Assembly (NCBI RefSeq): GCF_024259865.1
Contig: NZ_JAKUDN010000001.1
Coordinates: forward strand, 293,610-325,739
Length of the DNA: 32,130 nt
Direction of reading: 5' to 3'
From: Candidatus Synchoanobacter obligatus
GTDB taxonomy: Bacteria; Pseudomonadota; Gammaproteobacteria; Comchoanobacterales; Comchoanobacteraceae
Shown here: one piece after another, positions 6,952-16,495 of the stretch
Layout: each line of letters begins with the position of its first letter
Position numbering within the stretch: position 1 is the first letter of the stretch
Translations under genes and position numbers: made by a program
The notes under the pieces: generated by a model
Told to the model about the DNA's origin: nothing
Seen by the model: only the letters and a program-made list of their open reading frames with translations
Databases searched by the model: none

Positions 6952-8469
6952 ATGTCATATATTGTACTCGCCAGAAGATTACGTCCCAAAACATTAGATG
7001 ATGTCATTGGTCAGCCATTGGTTGTGCAAGCACTCACCAATGCCTTAAACAATCAAACTGTTCACCCTGTTTACTTACTGACAGGCACCCGTGGTGTTGG
7101 AAAAACCACCATTGCGCGCATTATTGCCAAATCTCTAAACTGTGAAAATGGACCTCATCCATGCTTGAAATGCGATAGCTGTACCATGATTCAACAAGGG
7201 TCTTATCCTGATATGTACGAGATTGATGCCGCATCGAGAACAAAAGTTGAAGATACCAGAGAGATATTAGACCAAGTACAATACATGCCCCAGATAGGAC
7301 GGAAAAAAGTCTATCTTATCGATGAAGTGCATATGTTATCCCAGCATAGCTTTAATGCCTTGCTAAAAACATTAGAAGAGCCTCCTGCCCACGTACAGTT
7401 TATCTTGGCCACCACAGAACCTGAAAAAATACCAAAAACCATTCTATCCCGGTGTTTACACTTTAATTTAAAATCCATTACTGCAAGCGACATCCAAGCA
7501 TACCTTGCCACCGTACTAACTAAGGACAATATTCGTTTTGACGACGATGCACTACAACAAGTGGCTGAAGCAGGTGATGGCAGCATGCGGGATGCTTTAA
7601 GCATCCTTGACCAATGCTTGGCCATATCTCCTACCCACTTATCAAATGAGACCACCCAGTCATTATTAAATACCATCGCTCATACCCAACTACAAGAAGT
7701 CATACAAGCCATTGCTAACCAAGACATTGCTGCACTAGAAGAACGTTGCCATGCTTTTGAAAAGAACAATATTGACTTTAGAGACCTGTTAAAACAAATG
7801 GCAAACTTATTAATCCAAACATCTATCCACCAACTACAAGGGAAGACCTCTCCCTATACCGGTCTTTGGTCAAATGAATATCTTCAGGTTCTGTATAGAA
7901 TGATTATGCAGGGTATTCAAGATCTCGAGTACAGTCCTAGCGTTAAACTCGGCGCACTCATGTGCATGGTTCGAATGGCTGTATTCAAACCCTCTCAAGA
8001 GTCTTCTACGCCCCAACCCAAGGTTACCGCAACCCCCAGACCTGTCAAAAAGAATCAAGAACCCGCTACAAATTTAGCGCCAAAGCCAACAAGTCACAAC
8101 TGGACTGACATCATTGCTCAAATGACATTAACCCCGATGCTCAAAAATTTAGCTGAAAATGCAACGTTAGAATCTAAAACGGATCAGCAATGGACCCTGA
8201 TATTAAATCAATCCCATAAACACTTGCTGTCTGATACCATCACCAAGAAATTAGAGCACGCAATCAATCAAACCTTTAATAAGACCATAAACCTTGTGAT
8301 CAAGCTAACTGAAGCACCACAACAAACACCTGCTGCTGAAAAGAAAGCTGTAAAAGATACCAACGATGCCCAAGCGAAAGAAAAGATGCAAAAAGACCCT
8401 ATCCTCAGTAGCTTGCTATCTGAACTTAACGTGGCTGATGACGCTGTTAGTATCACCAGCCACGAATAA
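6952..8469 (+). CDS. dnaX: DNA polymerase III subunits gamma/tau
   Basis: A 505-residue clamp-loader ATPase. AAA+ features are all present: Walker A GTRGVGKTT (45-53), zinc module Cys64/Cys71/Cys74/Cys77, Walker B LIDEVHML (122-129), sensor ATTEPEKIP (153-161) and the arginine finger SRC (166-168). Domain III runs to about residue 355, followed by a Pro/Lys/Thr-rich linker and a shorter-than-usual tau C-terminus (E. coli tau has 643 residues) that should contact DnaB and the polymerase. No canonical A-AAA-AAG slippery heptamer was found; a weaker C-AAA-AAG is noted separately. The usual downstream ybaB-recR pair is absent; instead an S49 peptidase gene converges, its stop abutting this one. 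Confidence 0.96.
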   Translation: MSYIVLARRLRPKTLDDVIGQPLVVQALTNALNNQTVHPVYLLTGTRGVGKTTIARIIAKSLNCENGPHPCLKCDSCTMIQQGSYPDMYEIDAASRTKVEDTREILDQVQYMPQIGRKKVYLIDEVHMLSQHSFNALLKTLEEPPAHVQFILATTEPEKIPKTILSRCLHFNLKSITASDIQAYLATVLTKDNIRFDDDALQQVAEAGDGSMRDALSILDQCLAISPTHLSNETTQSLLNTIAHTQLQEVIQAIANQDIAALEERCHAFEKNNIDFRDLLKQMANLLIQTSIHQLQGKTSPYTGLWSNEYLQVLYRMIMQGIQDLEYSPSVKLGALMCMVRMAVFKPSQESSTPQPKVTATPRPVKKNQEPATNLAPKPTSHNWTDIIAQMTLTPMLKNLAENATLESKTDQQWTLILNQSHKHLLSDTITKKLEHAINQTFNKTINLVIKLTEAPQQTPAAEKKAVKDTNDAQAKEKMQKDPILSSLLSELNVADDAVSITSHE

Positions 8470-9366
8470 CTACCCCAGCATCAGATCTGACAACATGCCC
8501 TTCAAGGCACGCCGTTGCGACTTTAAAATAAACTTAGACAACCCAAAATGATCACTCTCATCAATAGAAAGATCTTTAACTGTTAAGTCCCCCACTTGCT
8601 CTTTTAACCAAGCGATTTGTTCTTGACGGGTTGATATCCCATCAATGAGTCCCAATGACAAACTCGATTTTGCAGCATAGACCTGAGCATCCTTAATCGC
8701 CTGGACTGATTTCTGATTTAAGCCGCGTCTTTTAACAATCAAATCTAAAAACCATTGGTTGTCCTCCTCAAGCATTATTTGTAAATGTTGGCGGACCTCT
8801 GCTGGCATGTCTTCAAAGCTATTTGGGTACCCTTTATAGCGTCCCGTTGTAATCTTCTCTTCTCTAATGCCTATTTTTTCCATCAGCTCTTTCACAATAA
8901 GATTACTAAACACCACCCCAACACTACCAATGATTGATGAATTATAAGCATAGATTCTATCCGACCCTAATGCGCCCATATAAGCACCTGATGTCGCTGA
9001 ATTCTCCACCAGCACTGTTAGTGGCATTTTTGCATTTAACGCAGCAATCTCATGGTACAGTCGCTCTGAGTCCCCAATCCCTCCACCAGGAGAATTCATA
9101 ATCACAATAGCCGCTTTTGTTTGCATATTGACTTTTTCGAACTGCTCCCAAAACTCACTTCGAAGTGAGATAGGCTCATCAATATGAATCATGGCGATAT
9201 GATCTAAGACTTTTGCTTCTGGCTGACTGCCTCCTCTAGAAAACCACTGACTCAATAGGACCACCAACAGTAGCAATGCCAAATTACGCCACCTTTTATG
9301 CCAAACATCCCGGCGATTAACAGCAGATACTGCCTCTGCTATATCTTTTACTTCCTGTTTTGTCAT
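8470..9366 (-). CDS. sppA: S49 family signal peptide peptidase (SppA/SohB-like)
   Basis: A 298-residue membrane-anchored serine protease that degrades cleaved signal peptides or membrane-protein fragments. One transmembrane segment lies at about 28-43. The S49 core follows: IHIDEPI, INSPGG-like MNSPGGG (90-96), the nucleophile region ENSATSGAYMGAL with Ser126, SSIIGSVGVV (143-152), and the general base Lys178 in TGRYKGYPNSF. The length fits the single-domain (SppA 36K) form rather than the double-domain E. coli SppA. Its ATG overlaps the nuoN stop (ATGA), so it is the last gene of the complex I operon. It is convergent with dnaX without intervening sequence. SohB or another S49 subtype is not excluded. 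Confidence 0.85.
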   Translation of the reverse strand: MTKQEVKDIAEAVSAVNRRDVWHKRWRNLALLLLVVLLSQWFSRGGSQPEAKVLDHIAMIHIDEPISLRSEFWEQFEKVNMQTKAAIVIMNSPGGGIGDSERLYHEIAALNAKMPLTVLVENSATSGAYMGALGSDRIYAYNSSIIGSVGVVFSNLIVKELMEKIGIREEKITTGRYKGYPNSFEDMPAEVRQHLQIMLEEDNQWFLDLIVKRRGLNQKSVQAIKDAQVYAAKSSLSLGLIDGISTRQEQIAWLKEQVGDLTVKDLSIDESDHFGLSKFILKSQRRALKGMLSDLMLG

Positions 9367-10730
9367 CCTATCGTTCCTCCTATAACCTGACTAACCATTC
9401 CCAATATACCTTGTGGCAACACCCCAAACACAATCACCAACAGTGACAATCCAACCAGCACATAGTTCTTGTCTAGGGCAACTTGACTCTGTTCTGGGAA
9501 ATACATGGTTCTCACAATATTCATATAATAGTAGGCACTCACAACAATGCACAGACCAGTCCATATCATGGTTTTATAATAGCCCTCAATGGCTAAGGCA
9601 TAGAATACATTGACCTTAATAATAAAACCAACCAATGGTGGGATACCTGCCATCGCTGCCATGGTAATCAACATCGCAAAAGATTCATGCGGCAGTGATG
9701 CCGCCAATCCAGTAAGCTCTGAGACTTTCTCAATTCCTTTTGTGGCAAAAGATAACAGGACAGCAAATGCCACTGTTGTCATCAACACATAACCCATCAT
9801 ATAAACATAGGCACTGGTATATGCCATCGCCCCTGTTAAACATAATGGCAATAGAACAAATCCCATATGTGAAATGGATGCATAAGCCAATAACCGTCTT
9901 AGATTGTCTTGCCGAATGGCCATCAATACCCCATAGGTCAATGACAATAGAGCTATCCCCCATAATAACAGTGATACTGAAGGCACTTGTCCGAGCCCGG
10001 TTATTTGAAAGACTTTCAGTAACATCGCCAATAATGCCACTTTGGGTACCGTAGCAAACCAATACACCACCCCAATTGGGGCACTTTCATACACATCAGG
10101 AACCCACATATGAAACGGTGCAGCACCCAGTTTAAAACAGATCCCTGCCAATAAAAACACCAGTGCCAAACTTAACAGCCACATTGTATCCAAACCTCCC
10201 AACAATGGCGTAATACTTTGGTACATCAGACTGCCTGTTGACAAATAGAGAAAGGAGATGCCATACAATATAAAACCTGAAGCCACAACCCCCATGACAA
10301 AATATTTCAAACCCGCCTCACTCGCTGTCGGGTGTGATTTATCCAAAACACATAAAGCATAACTCGGAAGCGCCATTAACTCCAACCCCACATAGCACAT
10401 AACCCATGAGGTCGCTGAGGTGATAACCAAAGCCCCCAAAATGGCAATCAATATCAGCACCACAGCAAATAACTGTTGCTCTTTTTTAAATGAGTGCTCA
10501 CCAATCCATAGAACCCAAGCACTGAGCAATAGACAAATCCACTGGCTGATTTGGGCTAAGCCATCAACACGCCAATGCGTCCCTTCGGCATACCCATTAA
10601 AATACACCATCATCGCTGCCAACAATAGAATGCCAACAGCAACCGGAAACAATCGCTTGATCCAATCAAAACATGACCCTAGGATCAACCCCAAAGTCCC
10701 TATAATAAGTGTCACTTCTGCATATAACAT
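9363..10730 (-). CDS. nuoN: NADH-quinone oxidoreductase subunit N
   Basis: A 455-residue polytopic Mrp-antiporter-type subunit of complex I, one of the proton-pumping modules of the membrane arm. Typical stretches are YVGLELMALPSYALC, SEAGLKYFVMGVVASGFILYGISFLY, FKLGAAPFHMWVPDVYESAP (the conserved Lys/His region), RRLLAYASISHMGF and the C-terminal GIPPLVGFIIK. About 13-14 membrane spans. It begins 2 bp after the nuoM stop, and its stop overlaps the S49 peptidase start. Length is normal for the family. Confidence 0.95.
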   Translation of the reverse strand: MLYAEVTLIIGTLGLILGSCFDWIKRLFPVAVGILLLAAMMVYFNGYAEGTHWRVDGLAQISQWICLLLSAWVLWIGEHSFKKEQQLFAVVLILIAILGALVITSATSWVMCYVGLELMALPSYALCVLDKSHPTASEAGLKYFVMGVVASGFILYGISFLYLSTGSLMYQSITPLLGGLDTMWLLSLALVFLLAGICFKLGAAPFHMWVPDVYESAPIGVVYWFATVPKVALLAMLLKVFQITGLGQVPSVSLLLWGIALLSLTYGVLMAIRQDNLRRLLAYASISHMGFVLLPLCLTGAMAYTSAYVYMMGYVLMTTVAFAVLLSFATKGIEKVSELTGLAASLPHESFAMLITMAAMAGIPPLVGFIIKVNVFYALAIEGYYKTMIWTGLCIVVSAYYYMNIVRTMYFPEQSQVALDKNYVLVGLSLLVIVFGVLPQGILGMVSQVIGGTIG

Positions 10731-10732
10731 AC

Positions 10733-12220
10733 CTACACCAATAGTTTACTTGATACCGCCGCATCCAATAACTGGGTTATTGGTGGGTACAACACTTGAA
10801 TGAGTCCCTGCGGATAAATCCCTAAGGCCAATACAACAAGCGATATAAACAATAGTAATGTGACCTCCCCCCGATGAATATCCCTAACTTTCTCTACAAT
10901 ATCCGATGGCATACCAAAGAAAGCTTGCTTGTACATCGTCAATAAATATGCTGCGGAAAGAACCAATGTGATGGCTGCACAGAGACCCACCAAAGGCATG
11001 GTTTGTAACGCTGTCATGATCACCAAATACTCTCCTACAAAACCTGCGGTTAAGGGCACCCCAATTGTCGATAGTACAAACAGTAAAAAGAACATCGAAA
11101 ACCAGGGCATCTTTGTCCCCAAACCACTAAATTTGATGATTGATCGCTCATGGCATTGATGATACAAAAGCCCGAATGCACAAAATAATGCACCTGAGCC
11201 AAAAGCATGGGAGATCATTTGCACCACAGCCCCCGTCATCCCCAAACTGGCCATATCTGCATCACCAGCCCTATAAATTAAAAACAACCCCAAGGTCACA
11301 AACCCCATATGAGCCACCGAAGAATATGCAATCAAGCGCTTCATATCTTGTTGACTAAACGCCACAATCCCCACATACACAATAGCAATCAGCGACAAAC
11401 CAATCATAAGTGGTGCAAAATACGCACTGGCATCGGGTAAGATTGGCATACTAACCCGAATCAAACCATATGCCCCAACCTTCAACATCAATGCTGCCAA
11501 GATCACTGAGCCCGATGCAGGGGCTTCCGTATGCGCATCAGGCAACCAAGTATGAAAAGGGAACATGGGTATTTTCACTGCAAAAGCTGCCAGTAGTGCT
11601 AAAAATAGCCACTGTTGCTCAAACAAACTTAAAGGCACTGAGGCCATTTGTAAAAATGAAAAGCTTTGGGCTTGGATGCCTAAATAAATAAACCCAACCA
11701 GCATCAATACCGATCCTAAAAATGTGTATAGAAAAAACTTCATCGCTGCATACGAACGCTGTGATGAACCCCAAACACCAATACACAAATACATTGGTAT
11801 TAACATGCCCTCCCAGAACATATAAAACAATATCGCATCATAGGCCAAAAACACCCCAATGACCATACTTTGCATCAAAAGAAACAATGCCAAATAAAGC
11901 CGCATGCGGGTATAATTGACCAAATACGAACCTGCTATCACAATACAATTGATTAATAAAGTTAACCCCACCAATGCCCAAGACAACCCATCAATTCCTA
12001 ACATATAACGGACGTTAAAGTAAGGAATCCAAGGCAGTGACTCCATCAATTGAATACCGCCATCAGAAAAGACCATTTGCTGAGTTAACCCATAAAAAAC
12101 CCACAAGCTTATCAGAACAGTACCTGATGCAATGTGCCGACAATTAATCCTTGATCCTAATGCCATCACACCCAAACCACCTAAAAGACCACTTGCAATC
12201 AGTAAGCTTAAATACATCAT
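10733..12220 (-). CDS. nuoM: NADH-quinone oxidoreductase subunit M
   Basis: A 495-residue antiporter-like membrane subunit of complex I. Recognisable pieces are GIDGLSWALVGLT, FYMFWEGMLIPMYLCIGVWG with the conserved Glu of helix 5, KIPMFPFHTWLPDAHTEAP, KRLIAYSSVAHMGFV and GVPLTAGFVGEYL. It is translationally coupled to nuoL by an ATGA overlap at 12217-12220. Length and order are standard. Confidence 0.96.
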   Translation of the reverse strand: MMYLSLLIASGLLGGLGVMALGSRINCRHIASGTVLISLWVFYGLTQQMVFSDGGIQLMESLPWIPYFNVRYMLGIDGLSWALVGLTLLINCIVIAGSYLVNYTRMRLYLALFLLMQSMVIGVFLAYDAILFYMFWEGMLIPMYLCIGVWGSSQRSYAAMKFFLYTFLGSVLMLVGFIYLGIQAQSFSFLQMASVPLSLFEQQWLFLALLAAFAVKIPMFPFHTWLPDAHTEAPASGSVILAALMLKVGAYGLIRVSMPILPDASAYFAPLMIGLSLIAIVYVGIVAFSQQDMKRLIAYSSVAHMGFVTLGLFLIYRAGDADMASLGMTGAVVQMISHAFGSGALFCAFGLLYHQCHERSIIKFSGLGTKMPWFSMFFLLFVLSTIGVPLTAGFVGEYLVIMTALQTMPLVGLCAAITLVLSAAYLLTMYKQAFFGMPSDIVEKVRDIHRGEVTLLLFISLVVLALGIYPQGLIQVLYPPITQLLDAAVSSKLLV

Positions 12221-14097
12221 ACCAACCCCAACAATATTAGAACCAATGCCACCAGCATCACCAAGATGTAATGGTACAACTTTCCATTTGCGATACGCGC
12301 CAGTGGACCCGAAGCCTTTTTAACTTGAGCCGAAACCCCCATCACCAATCTTTGATCAATCAACCCACTGTCGACTATCTCGGAACAGTAAATACTGAGT
12401 CTCTGATACCCTGTCACCATATAACGCTCAAACAATGCATTCAGCCCATACTGACTGGCAATAAAATCGTACCCCCAAGCAAGCCGTTTTATCAAACGAT
12501 CCAATACACTGGGTTTCTTCCAATACACATAGGTCAACACCGTTACAGAAAACAAGGTGAGTGTTAAAGGCAATGATGTCAATGCATGGTCAATAAACCC
12601 TGCAACATCCTGGATATCTTTAATGACCAGAACCGTTATCTGGTTACCCACATCAACAGATCTCAGTAACACCTCTAGATACGGCACCATGGCATAACCT
12701 AGATATATTGAAGCCGCACTAAGAATCCATAACGGCCAGCATATACTGTAACCTACTGGAACCGTCTTATTAATGGCACGATTCTGCCAAAATAATAAAT
12801 AATACAAACGGGTTGAATATAACGCAGTCAATACAGCACCTCCCACCATCACCACATACGGCCACAATGACTGCTTGGCACTGAACATCAACATCGCATC
12901 TTTAGAAAAGAACCCACTCAATGGTGGTACAGCAATCATGGATAATAAACCAATAAACATCGATAAATGTATGGTTCGATGATTTGCCATACCAGAGATC
13001 TTCCTTAGATCTTGTTCATGGTTTGATGCGATGATAACCGCTCCCGCACTTAAGAACAATAATGCTTTAAAAGCCGCATGGGTTGCCAGATGATACAATG
13101 AAAACACATAACCGGATAACCCACAAATCCCAACCATCATCCCTAACTGAGATAAAGTTGAATACGCAATAACCTTTTTAATATCATTGGCAACCAATGC
13201 CACAATCCCCATTAAAATCATTGTTGAGAACCCCACCCACAGAACAATCGACAATGTTATCGGCGATAACTCAAACCAAGGTGCAAATCGGCAAACCAAA
13301 TACACCCCTGCTGTTACCATAGTTGCTGCATGAATCAATGCCGAAATGGGTGTGGGACCGGCCATAGAATCTGGCAACCATATTTGTAATGGCATCTGAG
13401 CTGACTTTCCCATAGCACCCACAAATAGTCCCAAGCATATAAAGTCAATCCATCGCCAACCATGCCATACAACCCCCAAAAGCTGAGAGCCTCTACCCAA
13501 AATATTGGCATACTCTAAATCACCCAATTGTAGAAGGATCAATCCCATCGCAATGATTAATCCCATGTCTCCCACTCGGTTAACCACAAATGCCTTGATT
13601 GATGCACGTGCTGGATACGCTTTGGTTTGCCAAAACCCAATCAACAAATAGGATGCTAAGCCCACCCCTTCCCAACCAAAAAATACAAACAATAGATTAT
13701 TGGCCATCACCAATATCAGCATTGCAAAGGTAAAAAAACTCACATAGGAAAAGTAAGTACTTTGGTTGGCATCCTCTTGCATATATCCTAAAGAGTAAAC
13801 ATGCACCAACAAAGACACTGACGTCACAATCACCATCATCATGAGTGACAGAGAGTCCAGAAGAAAACCGACTTCAAAATGATACCGGCCAATATCGACC
13901 CATGAGAACTGATAGAGATCAACCGCCTTCCCTATAAAGGCCACATCCCGAAATAGCGCACAAGCAAACAACCATGAAACCGTGATGGTGACAATCGTCA
14001 ACCAACGGGCGTAAGCCCAATGACAGTAAAACCTTGCTGCCACAGCACCCAATAAAGGTGACAGCAAACAGATTAAAGCCATTTCATTCACTAACAT
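12217..14097 (-). CDS. nuoL: NADH-quinone oxidoreductase subunit L
   Basis: A 626-residue distal proton-pumping subunit with the long C-terminal lateral helix. Family stretches include LLDSLSLMMMVIVTSVSLLVHVYS, FFGWEGVGLASYLLIGFW, LPDSMAGPTPISALIHAATMVTAGVYL and KKVIAYSTLSQLGMM. The ATG at 14097 has AGGGG five bases upstream; a GTG one codon earlier (14100) would overlap the nuoK stop by one base. The final ~90 residues hold the terminal helix. It sits between nuoK and nuoM as usual. Confidence 0.96.
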   Translation of the reverse strand: MLVNEMALICLLSPLLGAVAARFYCHWAYARWLTIVTITVSWLFACALFRDVAFIGKAVDLYQFSWVDIGRYHFEVGFLLDSLSLMMMVIVTSVSLLVHVYSLGYMQEDANQSTYFSYVSFFTFAMLILVMANNLLFVFFGWEGVGLASYLLIGFWQTKAYPARASIKAFVVNRVGDMGLIIAMGLILLQLGDLEYANILGRGSQLLGVVWHGWRWIDFICLGLFVGAMGKSAQMPLQIWLPDSMAGPTPISALIHAATMVTAGVYLVCRFAPWFELSPITLSIVLWVGFSTMILMGIVALVANDIKKVIAYSTLSQLGMMVGICGLSGYVFSLYHLATHAAFKALLFLSAGAVIIASNHEQDLRKISGMANHRTIHLSMFIGLLSMIAVPPLSGFFSKDAMLMFSAKQSLWPYVVMVGGAVLTALYSTRLYYLLFWQNRAINKTVPVGYSICWPLWILSAASIYLGYAMVPYLEVLLRSVDVGNQITVLVIKDIQDVAGFIDHALTSLPLTLTLFSVTVLTYVYWKKPSVLDRLIKRLAWGYDFIASQYGLNALFERYMVTGYQRLSIYCSEIVDSGLIDQRLVMGVSAQVKKASGPLARIANGKLYHYILVMLVALVLILLGLV

Positions 14098-14099
14098 CA

Positions 14100-14405
14100 C
14101 TACCCCTTTAGTTGTGCAAATTTTTCAGTTTCAATAGACGCATAACGCTGATACAGTACAATGAATATGGCCAAACCTATTGCTGCCTCTGCTGCGGCAA
14201 TGGCCAATATAAAAAACACCATGATTTGTCCATCCACCAGATCCAGATAACGGTCTATCGCCACAAAATTAATATTAATTGCCAAAAGCATCAGCTCTAA
14301 ACACATCAAAATCGCAATCAAATTATTCCGATTCAGGACCATACCCAATAGTCCAATGGTAAAAACAATCCCCGCTAATACTAAAAAATGCATCAATCCA
14401 ATCAT
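14100..14405 (-). CDS. nuoK: NADH-quinone oxidoreductase subunit K
   Basis: A 101-residue subunit with three membrane spans, homologous to MrpC/ND4L. Conserved glutamates are visible in the CLELMLLAININFVA and AAAEAAIGLAIFI helices, which form part of the proton path. The start at 14405 makes an ATGA overlap with nuoJ and gives the family's normal length; a seven-residue upstream extension is less likely. Confidence 0.95.
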   Translation of the reverse strand: MIGLMHFLVLAGIVFTIGLLGMVLNRNNLIAILMCLELMLLAININFVAIDRYLDLVDGQIMVFFILAIAAAEAAIGLAIFIVLYQRYASIETEKFAQLKG

Positions 14406-14965
14406 GGCTTCATCCATGTTATACAATCTTCTTCCCGACGGTCCATTTGCTGACGAATATTTTGATATTTGGCCTGACTGTCTCTTTTGCCAACCAAGGC
14501 AATCGCTGCAACCATCGCACTTAAAAGAATCATCGCAATGTACTCAAACTCTAACCCATATTCTTGAAACAACCGAACACCAATGGTTCTTGTATTCGAA
14601 CTATCCGTTATAGGTGCCAACATATTGTTTGGCAATACACCATATGCTCGCCAAATAATCATTAAAAATGACACCAGTAGTAATGAGATCATTCCCATCA
14701 TCATATAACGGGAAATGTGAGACTTTAAATGATCAATATTGATCATAAATACAATAAACAAAAATAACGCCATCACTGCCCCAACGTAGACGAATATCAA
14801 TGCCAATGCTAAAAATTCAGCGCCGATACTCAACCACAATACTGACGTTAACACAAATGCGCCAATCAGTGATAAAATACTGCGTACTGGGTAGGGACTT
14901 AATGCCACTGACAATGACGCCACGATCAATCCTAAAGATAAAAGATAAAATAACGCATCAACCAT
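14402..14965 (-). CDS. nuoJ: NADH-quinone oxidoreductase subunit J
   Basis: A 187-residue five-span membrane subunit (ND6 equivalent). The pattern NPVRSIL (here PYPVRSIL), [31 protein letters not shown] including the pi-bulge helix 3, and the C-terminal helix are conserved. Two adjacent ATGs follow GAGG; the second (14965) has the better spacing. The gene overlaps the nuoI stop by 8 bp. Confidence 0.93.
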   Translation of the reverse strand: MVDALFYLLSLGLIVASLSVALSPYPVRSILSLIGAFVLTSVLWLSIGAEFLALALIFVYVGAVMALFLFIVFMINIDHLKSHISRYMMMGMISLLLVSFLMIIWRAYGVLPNNMLAPITDSSNTRTIGVRLFQEYGLEFEYIAMILLSAMVAAIALVGKRDSQAKYQNIRQQMDRREEDCITWMKP

Positions 14966-15503
14966 CATTGTCCTCACGTAAGTTATGCTGAATTCGGTCC
15001 TCATACATATCACCAATCATCAGCAATTGATCTTTTGCCAAAATATTGTCACCGCGTTGAAGAATGCTGTAATGCATTTCATCCGTACACACAATAGAAT
15101 CTACCGGACAAGCCTCCTCACACAAACCACAGTTAATACACTTAAATGTATCAATATCAAAACGGGTTGTTTTTCTCGCCCCATCAGCCCTTTCTTCCGC
15201 CTCAATGGTAATGGCCAATGCTGGACAAATGGATTCGCATAGCTTACAAGCAATACAACGCTCCTCGCCATTCTCATAACGTCTTAATGCCAGAGCACCC
15301 TTAAACCTTGGTGATATTGGTAATTCTTCTCCTTCATCAGGATAATGCTGTGTGATCTTACGACGCCAAAAAGCACGCCCTGTCACTCCCAAGCCTTTTA
15401 GAAAATCCACCAGCAAATAACGCTTAAGCTGCTCTGAGCCAATCACCAACCAAGTTATGATAAGAAAAAATAACAATGTTGCAATAACAGCGCCAATATT
15501 CAT
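14958..15503 (-). CDS. nuoI: NADH-quinone oxidoreductase subunit I
   Basis: A 181-residue ferredoxin-like subunit carrying clusters N6a and N6b. Two [4Fe-4S] motifs are visible: [13 protein letters not shown] and [15 protein letters not shown]. An N-terminal hydrophobic helix ([21 protein letters not shown]) anchors it near the membrane. Start at 15503 gives an ATGA overlap with nuoH; the longer frame from 15575 runs inside nuoH and is rejected. Confidence 0.95.
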   Translation of the reverse strand: MNIGAVIATLLFFLIITWLVIGSEQLKRYLLVDFLKGLGVTGRAFWRRKITQHYPDEGEELPISPRFKGALALRRYENGEERCIACKLCESICPALAITIEAEERADGARKTTRFDIDTFKCINCGLCEEACPVDSIVCTDEMHYSILQRGDNILAKDQLLMIGDMYEDRIQHNLREDNDG

Positions 15504-16495
15504 ACCCACTCCAATAGTCTCATCACACTCACCACAGGAATCCAAACCAATGCAACTGGAATCAGTTGTTTCCACCCTAAGGACATTAACTGATCATAGC
15601 GATAGCGCGGGAATGATGCCCGCATCCATAAATATAAAAATATAAAGAAACTCGCCTTACCCAAAAGCCAAAAAATCCCAGGAATAGGCAAACTGCCCAA
15701 TAAGGGAATGCCTTCAAACGGTGACAACCATCCCCCAAAAAACATCAAGGTGGTAAAGACCGAGATAAAAATCATATTGGCATATTCAGCAATAAAGAAT
15801 ACTGCAAACATCATCCCTGAATACTCTACGTGAAAACCCGCAACCAATTCGCTTTCCCCCTCAGCCACATCAAATGGTGCTCTATTGGTCTCAGCAATCG
15901 CACAGATCCAATACACCATAAACATCGGGAGTAATGGCAACCAATACCAGTTAAACAATCCCCCTGATTGTCCTAGAACAATGGTTTTTAAATTCAGGCT
16001 TCCAGATAAAATCAACACCCCCACCAAAGCAAAACCCATCGCAATCTCATAAGAGATAATTTGTGCACAGGCTCTCATCGCACCAAGCATGGCATATTTA
16101 GAATTAGACGCCCATCCAGAAATTAAAACCCCATAAGCACTGAGTGATGTCATCGCAAAGACAAACAATACCCCAGCATCAATATTGGCAAAAACCCACT
16201 CGGAAGAGAATGGCACCACTGACCATACCAATAATGATGGAACTAACATTAACTGTGGCGCCAAGACAAACAAACGCCAATCCGCATCCTTAGGATACAC
16301 CAATTCTTTTGTCACGAATTTAATGGCATCGGCGATTGGTTGTAAAACACCCGCAAAACCCACCCGATTTGGGCCCGTTCTCAATTGCATATAACCAATA
16401 ATTTTCCTCTCAGCCGTCGTTAAGTATGCCACACAGACCACCAATGGGAGAATAATCATCAAGGCATATATCATCCAGAGCAACCACTGATTCAT
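15500..16495 (-). CDS. nuoH: NADH-quinone oxidoreductase subunit H
   Basis: A 331-residue eight-span subunit forming the quinone-binding site with NuoB and NuoD. Hallmarks are [50 protein letters not shown] with the conserved acidic E-channel residues, and the C-terminal [18 protein letters not shown]. Start overlaps the nuoG stop (ATGA). Confidence 0.96.
   Translation of the reverse strand: MNQWLLWMIYALMIILPLVVCVAYLTTAERKIIGYMQLRTGPNRVGFAGVLQPIADAIKFVTKELVYPKDADWRLFVLAPQLMLVPSLLVWSVVPFSSEWVFANIDAGVLFVFAMTSLSAYGVLISGWASNSKYAMLGAMRACAQIISYEIAMGFALVGVLILSGSLNLKTIVLGQSGGLFNWYWLPLLPMFMVYWICAIAETNRAPFDVAEGESELVAGFHVEYSGMMFAVFFIAEYANMIFISVFTTLMFFGGWLSPFEGIPLLGSLPIPGIFWLLGKASFFIFLYLWMRASFPRYRYDQLMSLGWKQLIPVALVWIPVVSVMRLLEWV

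Noticed and set aside
7311-7676. A 121-residue minus-strand frame inside dnaX
   Set aside because: It lies within the AAA+ core of dnaX, whose motifs are complete; nothing supports an antisense gene.
9730-10062. Long reading frames on both strands inside nuoN
   Set aside because: nuoN is unbroken and typical here; the extra frames are shadows without family features.
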